Assembly: GCA_036245805.1 (NCBI GenBank) | Contig: BTRK01000002.1 | Span: 19,213,067 to 19,277,066 of the forward strand | Length of the DNA stretch: 64,000 nt | Source of the DNA: Pristionchus mayeri | Lineage: Eukaryota > Nematoda > Chromadorea > Rhabditida > Neodiplogasteridae | Direction of reading: 5' to 3' | Shown: piece after piece, positions 59,265-64,000 of the stretch | Numbering within the stretch: the stretch's first letter is position 1 | Layout of the letters: every line of letters starts with the position of its first letter | Made by a program: the position numbers and the translations under genes | Notes under the pieces: model-generated | The model's input: only the letters and a program-made list of their open reading frames with translations | What the model was told of the DNA's origin: nothing | The model's database searches: none

Positions 59265-62200
59265 ATGATGGGCGCTGGCGGTCAACCGATCATCGTGCTC
59301 AGTCAGGGCACTAAGCGCGAGAGTGGACATCAAGTCCAAATCGGAAACATCACGGCATGCAAGGTGGGGACTGCCTCTGGCCTTTGTTTATGCCGATGCT
59401 TGTTTAATTCCTCATGTATATCGATGTTGCAGACAATCGCTGATGTTATTCGCACTTCTCTCGGCCCTCGTGCTATGCTCAAGATGCTCATGGACCCAAT
59501 GGGAGGAATCGTCATGACCAATGACGGAAACGCCATTCTCAGAGAAATCACTGTCAGTTTAAGAATTGATTTATCTAAAGTTGTGATAATTCAAAGCGAT
59601 AATTTAATTATTTCTTCACTATAATTAGGTAGTACCTGTAGGTCAAACACCCTGCCGCTAAGTCGATGATCGATATTGCTCGCACTCAGGATGAGGAGAC
59701 TGGAGATGGTAAGTTGCTATTATTCGTTAGAATTCTCGTATTTAGTTTACCCTTCATTTCTTTGGAATACGCCTATTTATATTTGACCTTCATTTGGTGT
59801 ATTATAGCATGAGCGTTGGCTAAATATTTTAATTCAGGAACTACTTCCGTAATCGTTCTCGCTGGGGAGGTTATGTCGCAGGCACAGCAGTTCCTCGAGC
59901 AGAAGATTCACCCCACCATTATCATCCAGGTACTTTTCGTTTCATTGTTTTCTGAACTATGCAATAGTTCAGAAAACAATGAAACATTATTACTAACTGG
60001 TATATTATGTTTAAAGGCGTATCGCGCTGCTCTGGAAGACGCTATTAAGCTCGCCGAGGAGAAGTTCTCCCGTTCCATTGATGTGAACAATGATGAGGAG
60101 GTATGAAGATATTAATAATATGAAGTTGATGCATCGTCGTTGGACGAACGTAATATTTCTATTTAATTTATGAGTGAACTATGCACGATTTAACGATTTC
60201 AGATCAAGACTGTGGTTCGTTCCTGCCTGGGTACTAAGATGATCTCGAAGTGGATGGATCTGGCTGTTGATATCGCCCTCAACGCAGTCAAGACCATCAG
60301 AGTCGACAAGGTTTGGGAATTAATTCACTTGGTTTCTTAAGAATAATGTTGGAGTGAGATTTAAAAAAATATGTTCGAATATTTGAGGGAGGAGTCAACG
60401 AGATTGACATCAAGAGATACTGTCGTATCGAGAAGATTCCCGGAGGAACGATCGAGGACTGCAAGGTCATCAAGGGAGTCATCCTCAACAAGGACGTCGT
60501 CCATGCCAAGGTTAGTATAATTCACTCCTGCTGTATTGGAAATGCCCACTCCTTTTATTGTAAATCTCTAATGGTTCAGATGCGTCGTCGAATCGAAAAT
60601 CCGCGTGTCGTTCTCCTCGATTGCAATCTGGAGTACAAAAAGGGAGAGTCGCAGACGAGTCTGGAGATCGTCCGTGAGGAGGACATCAGCAAGATCCTCG
60701 AGCAGGTTCAAGCACTTTCTTTAGTTTTTAAGTGTGTTGAAAAACTGCATATACATTTTTTACTAATTCTTGAAAATAATGATAATGTGAACGGACGATG
60801 GTTGCAGGAGGAGATCGCCATCCGCAAACAGTGCGACGAGATCATCGCCCTCAAGCCAGACCTCGTATTCACTGAGAAGGGTCAGTGGACACGAGTCTGC
60901 CAATCTTGCTTGTTATCAACATTGTCGTGGAATTAAACTAGTGGAGGCGATGGTATTCAGGCGTCTCCGATCTCGCTCAGCACTTCCTTCTCAAGGCTGG
61001 AATCACCGTACTCAGAAGACTCAAGAAGACCGACAACAACAGACTCGCAAGGTTCGATTCATTGAAATAGCAAGAATAGTCGCATCACCCGGTGCACTCC
61101 CCGCCATTTCTAACCGATTTATCGTGGCTATTTATTTTTCATGCTGATCTTGCCAAATTAATCGTTTCTTGCGTTACTTCTGTATTTTGGAAAGCTGACT
61201 ACTAACGTTGTTCAGAGTGTGCAATGCCCGTATCGTGAACGATACATGTGACCTGCGTGAGGACGACATCGGAACGGGAGCAGAATTGTTCGAGATCACC
61301 AAGATTGGAGACGAGTCAGCAACTTTGTTTATTTATTTTTTCATAACTGTTGGACAATTGTTTAACATTGTCATTAAAATATGTTCCTTGAGTAGATTGG
61401 CCGATGACTGAAGGAGGGGTATTGGTGCAGGTACTACACGTACGTGACCTCCTCGAAGACGACGGCGTGCACTGTCTGTCTCCGTGGTCCCAGCAAGGAT
61501 GTCATCAACGAGGTCGAGAGGAATCTACAGGTGAGCAGCAGTTTGGAAATGCACTAGCGCTATTGCAAAGTCAGAGAATGAATGAGTATTATCTTCTGTC
61601 AGGATGCTCTGCACGTTGTTCGCAACGTGATGCTCAACCCCCGTCTCGTCCCTGGAGGAGGAGCACTCGAGATGGCACTCGCCCATGTAGGCACTTTTGG
61701 AATTTGATCTACTGGTTGAGCTGACATTGTAGCCATGACTTTGTAGGCTCTGGTGGAGAAGGGGAAGTCCATCGAGGGAGTCCGCCAGTTCCCGTACAAG
61801 GCCGTTGCCAGATCACTAGAGGTACGCTTTCTACTTTGTTTATTCTATTGCGACCATTTGAAATTTATTTGTTTATCGAACATCACGGGAGTGCTTAAAC
61901 AAGTGCAGATTGTGTGAAACGGAAAAGGGAGGGAAGGAGAAGCTAATAGTTGTTTTCAGGTCATTCCCCGTACTCTGGTGCAGAACTGCGGTGGATCGAC
62001 GATCCGTCAGTTGACTGCCCTCCGTGCGAAGCATGCTCAGTCTGCAGACAACTGGACATGGGGAATCGACGGATGCTCCGGAAAATTAGTAGGCACTTTT
62101 CCTCTTTCTCAGTAGTTCAAGTGTAGAGCATGCATGAACGTTTGCTTCCTTGCAGGTTGATATGAAGGAACTCGGTATCTGGGATCCCCTCAGTGTGAGA

Positions 62201-62466
62201 ATCCAGGTGAGATCCCATTTGGTTATTAACTCTTATTTTATGCTGAATTTCCCGATAGTAATTATGGGTGGTCGTAGGTGCTGAAGACTGCAGTGGAGAC
62301 GTCGGTGATGCTTCTCCGTATCGACGATATCGTCTCTGGTTAGTGAGAAGGGAAGAAGGGAGGGAGGGAGGGGGCAGATGCCAGATGGGGATCATACGAG
62401 TGCCCCTTTGCAGGCACGAAGAAGTCGAGTGGTGGAGATGGACCCGTCAAGGAGATGCCCATGTAA
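59265..62466 (+). CDS. T-complex chaperonin subunit gamma (CCT3)
   Basis: Eighteen exons: 59265-59363, 59433-59552, 59642-59708, 59838-59929, 60017-60100, 60203-60310, 60388-60510, 60580-60705, 60808-60880, 60961-61051, 61216-61314, 61431-61530, 61603-61686, 61747-61821, 61960-62088, 62156-62206, 62278-62338, 62414-62466. The ATP site and chaperonin signature are intact: TSLGPRAMLKMLMDPMGG, MTNDGNAILREI, ARTQDEETGDGTTSVIVLAG. The gamma-specific region shows CNLEYKKGESQTSLEI, and the nucleotide loop near the C-terminus is RLVPGGGALEMALA. QNCGGSTIRQLTALRAKHAQ and NWTWGIDGCSG are diagnostic of the gamma subunit. The protein ends KEMPM. It is one of eight subunits of the cytosolic ring that folds actin and tubulin. 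Confidence 0.96.
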
Positions 62467-62898
62467 GAGGGTTACAGTAGTCACGATCTCTCCCTAACGA
62501 TAACTGATCTACACCACTCTTCTCAACTTGCATCATCCCTATTCAATAACTTTGCTAGCTTTCACATTCTACGATGCTCTTACGCTACATTTTCTGATCT
62601 TTTGCTGTTTGCACTCTTAAAATCAATTGTTTGTTACAGTAATGTTGTTTGTTTGTGATGCTTCTCGTTGATCTTTGATCTGTGAATTTTGTCCTCCGCT
62701 CTCTCGCCCTCCATGATATGTCCGCGTGAGACTTGTTTGTCAGAGTGAAGTGATAAAAAAAGCTTTTATTTTTATTTCATGGGTCGTTTACATTTGTAGG
62801 ACCAAGTCAAACCATGAATATTTACCTCGTAAAGAATTGGCAACTTTTGAGCAACAATAAATACAGACACGGAAGAGGGAAGGGGGGGGGGGAGTGAT
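62467..62898. other. Gap between convergent CCT3 and zinc-finger-like gene
   Basis: About 430 bp with no gene visible. It includes one GATCTTTGATC motif (about 62669), a TTTTATTTTTATTTC tract and a poly-G run near 62884. Confidence 0.5.
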
Positions 62899-63339
62899 CT
62901 ACACTTTATGGAGGAGTCGCTTCCTCTGATTGAGTGCCTGCTCCACTCTCTCGTACTCGATCCTCTTGGCACACTCGAAGATGTGAGTGTGGAGATGCAA
63001 CTTCGTCTCGAATCCATCCATTCCACAGGCAGTGCACGAATCGAGCACCTCCTCCTTCACTCGACGACAACGACGAGATAAGAATTCATACTCTGCTGGA
63101 GTATTCCCACGATCGTTCAACTGAAGAAGAACACTGTAGAATGAAAGAGAAGAGGTACTCACCAGAACGGGAATCGGATTGGGGGCAACTTTTCTGCACG
63201 GGTTGATGTCCTCGCCCTTCTCATCCACAGTAGGTGCCAGATGGACGTCATAGTCGTCGAAGGATCCGAAGAGACGACCACATGGAAGACAGAAATGCCC
63301 GTCTCGACGACCTGAGAACACCTTTCTCCATCTGTGCAT
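62899..63339 (-). CDS. Small Cys/His-rich, zinc-finger-like protein
   Basis: Two exons, 63339-63163 and 63120-62899, join in phase 0 and give 132 residues. Two potential metal sites are visible: FCLPCGRLFGSFDDYDVH near residue 17 and CTACGMDGFETKLHLHTH near residue 95, each with a CxxC and a following His. The C-terminus is a basic coiled helix (RVEQALNQRKRLLHKV). I do not recognise the family. The start codon is only 46 bp from that of the divergent LIM gene. Confidence 0.6.
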   Translation of the reverse strand: MHRWRKVFSGRRDGHFCLPCGRLFGSFDDYDVHLAPTVDEKGEDINPCRKVAPNPIPVLVSTSSLSFYSVLLQLNDRGNTPAEYEFLSRRCRRVKEEVLDSCTACGMDGFETKLHLHTHIFECAKRIEYERVEQALNQRKRLLHKV

Positions 63340-63385
63340 TCACAACAACTCCCCTCCCCCTCCCCTGTCATTCCTCACTCTTGCA

Positions 63386-64000
63386 ATGGTTGTGTGTGGT
63401 GAGTGCGGGAGTTCTCTCCAAGCCGAGCCAGCCATCTTCGCCGCCCATCAACTGTGGCACGAGGTACCAACTACCGTATTCCCCTCCTTCTACCGTACCC
63501 CCTCCCTCTACCGTATCCCTGCAGGGTCACTTCCGTTGTCGTGGCTGCACTCGTGTCATCCATGAGGATGAGCAGTACGCACTCGTCGTCGACGAGAGTG
63601 GATGCCCTCATGAGGTGGTAGAATGACGTCGTTCGCAGAGATCAAAGATCACTCCAGGCTGGCAAGAACGAGCCTCACTCGCTGTGTCGCAAGTGCTTCG
63701 AACTGCGTAGTTCAGTGAAGTGTCAGGGTAGGTCATCCCTCCCCCTCCTCTCCTCCCTTCACCCCCTCCCCCTCAGGCTGCAATCGAGGCATCGTCTCCA
63801 CTCGATACATCGAGGCGGGAGGAAGGATGTGGCACTCGTACTGCTTCGCGTGTGCATTCTGCCAGCGGGTACGTGCATCGAATGCATCTCCCCCGTGTGT
63901 CTTCTTCTAAAGGTCGTCGTTGCAGGAAGTGAGTGATTCGTACGTGCACGACGAGGATGGTCGTCCCCTACACAAGGGTTGCTTCCTCGATCGAGCGATG
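63386..64000 (+). CDS. LIM-domain protein, 5' part (runs off the window)
   Basis: Exons 63386-63463, 63525-63614, 63658-63727, 63777-63868 and 63926 to the edge. The first LIM domain begins CGECGSSLQAEPAIF and continues LWHEGHFRCRGCTRVI to LCRKCF. The second begins VKCQGCNRGI and continues RMWHSYCFACAFCQREVS to LHKGCF. Spacing of Cys and His (C-x2-C, H-x2-C, C-x2-C) fits tandem LIM zinc fingers. The intron at 63464-63524 contains two TACCGTA words, and the intron at 63615-63657 contains a GATCAAAGATC motif. The rest of the gene, which would decide between adaptor and other LIM families, is outside the window. Confidence 0.8.

Overview
This is intron-rich nuclear DNA of an animal, most probably a nematode. 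Introns are often only 45-50 bp, and several acceptors of the TTTCAG/TGCAG type lie just before start codons, as expected for spliced-leader addition. Transthyretin-like (TTL) secreted genes, a hallmark nematode family, are present. The 2,4-dienoyl-CoA reductase is closest to what I remember of the Caenorhabditis decr family. I cannot name the species. All gene models were built by hand from reading frames, splice signals and phase, with no alignment.

Layout. 1-0.7 kb: 3' end of an unknown membrane protein (+). 2.9-4.55 kb: complete TGF-beta/activin-type ligand (+). 5.2-10.4 kb: Shaw (Kv3) potassium channel locus (-), with one T1 (tetramerisation) exon set followed by two tandem S1-S6 core cassettes. 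10.8-19.3 kb: candidate exons of an unrecognised gene (-). 21.1-28.9 kb: RCC1 (Ran exchange factor) gene (-), whose introns carry two foldback palindromes and a possible nested gene. 29.3-37.1 kb: EMC1 (+), 32 exons, with a mariner-like element in one intron and a 29-copy, 50-bp satellite in another. 38.1-46.15 kb: long secreted Ser/Thr/Pro-rich mucin-like protein (+). 46.3-47.7 kb: 2,4-dienoyl-CoA reductase (-). 48.2-53.3 kb: delta3,5-delta2,4-dienoyl-CoA isomerase (ECH1-like, +), whose 3.9-kb intron contains two intact antisense TTL genes and a decayed third copy. 53.8-55.6 and 55.8-57.8 kb: two HSDL2-like dehydrogenases (+), one without and one with an SCP2 domain. 57.9-58.7 kb: POLE4-like histone-fold protein (-). 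59.3-62.5 kb: CCT3 chaperonin subunit (+). 62.9-63.3 kb: small zinc-finger-like protein (-). 63.4 kb to the edge: start of a LIM-domain protein (+).

Functional themes. From 46.3 to 57.8 kb, four lipid-oxidation genes lie together. The reductase and isomerase are consecutive steps for odd-position double bonds and are divergent from a 562-bp gap. Two of the four proteins end in Ser-Lys-Ile, a plausible peroxisomal signal, while the isomerase has a mitochondrial-type leader. Housekeeping pairs RCC1/EMC1 and POLE4/CCT3 are also divergent, with gaps of about 0.4-0.5 kb.

Most unusual structures: a Kv locus with one tetramerisation domain, two channel cores and GFG pore filters in both; a satellite that multiplies an exon-intron junction so that EMC1 carries about 29 candidate 5' splice sites; a 2.4-kb near-perfect palindrome in an RCC1 intron; a nested antisense TTL family; and an 11-bp word, GATCTTTGATC, that recurs at least 12 times.
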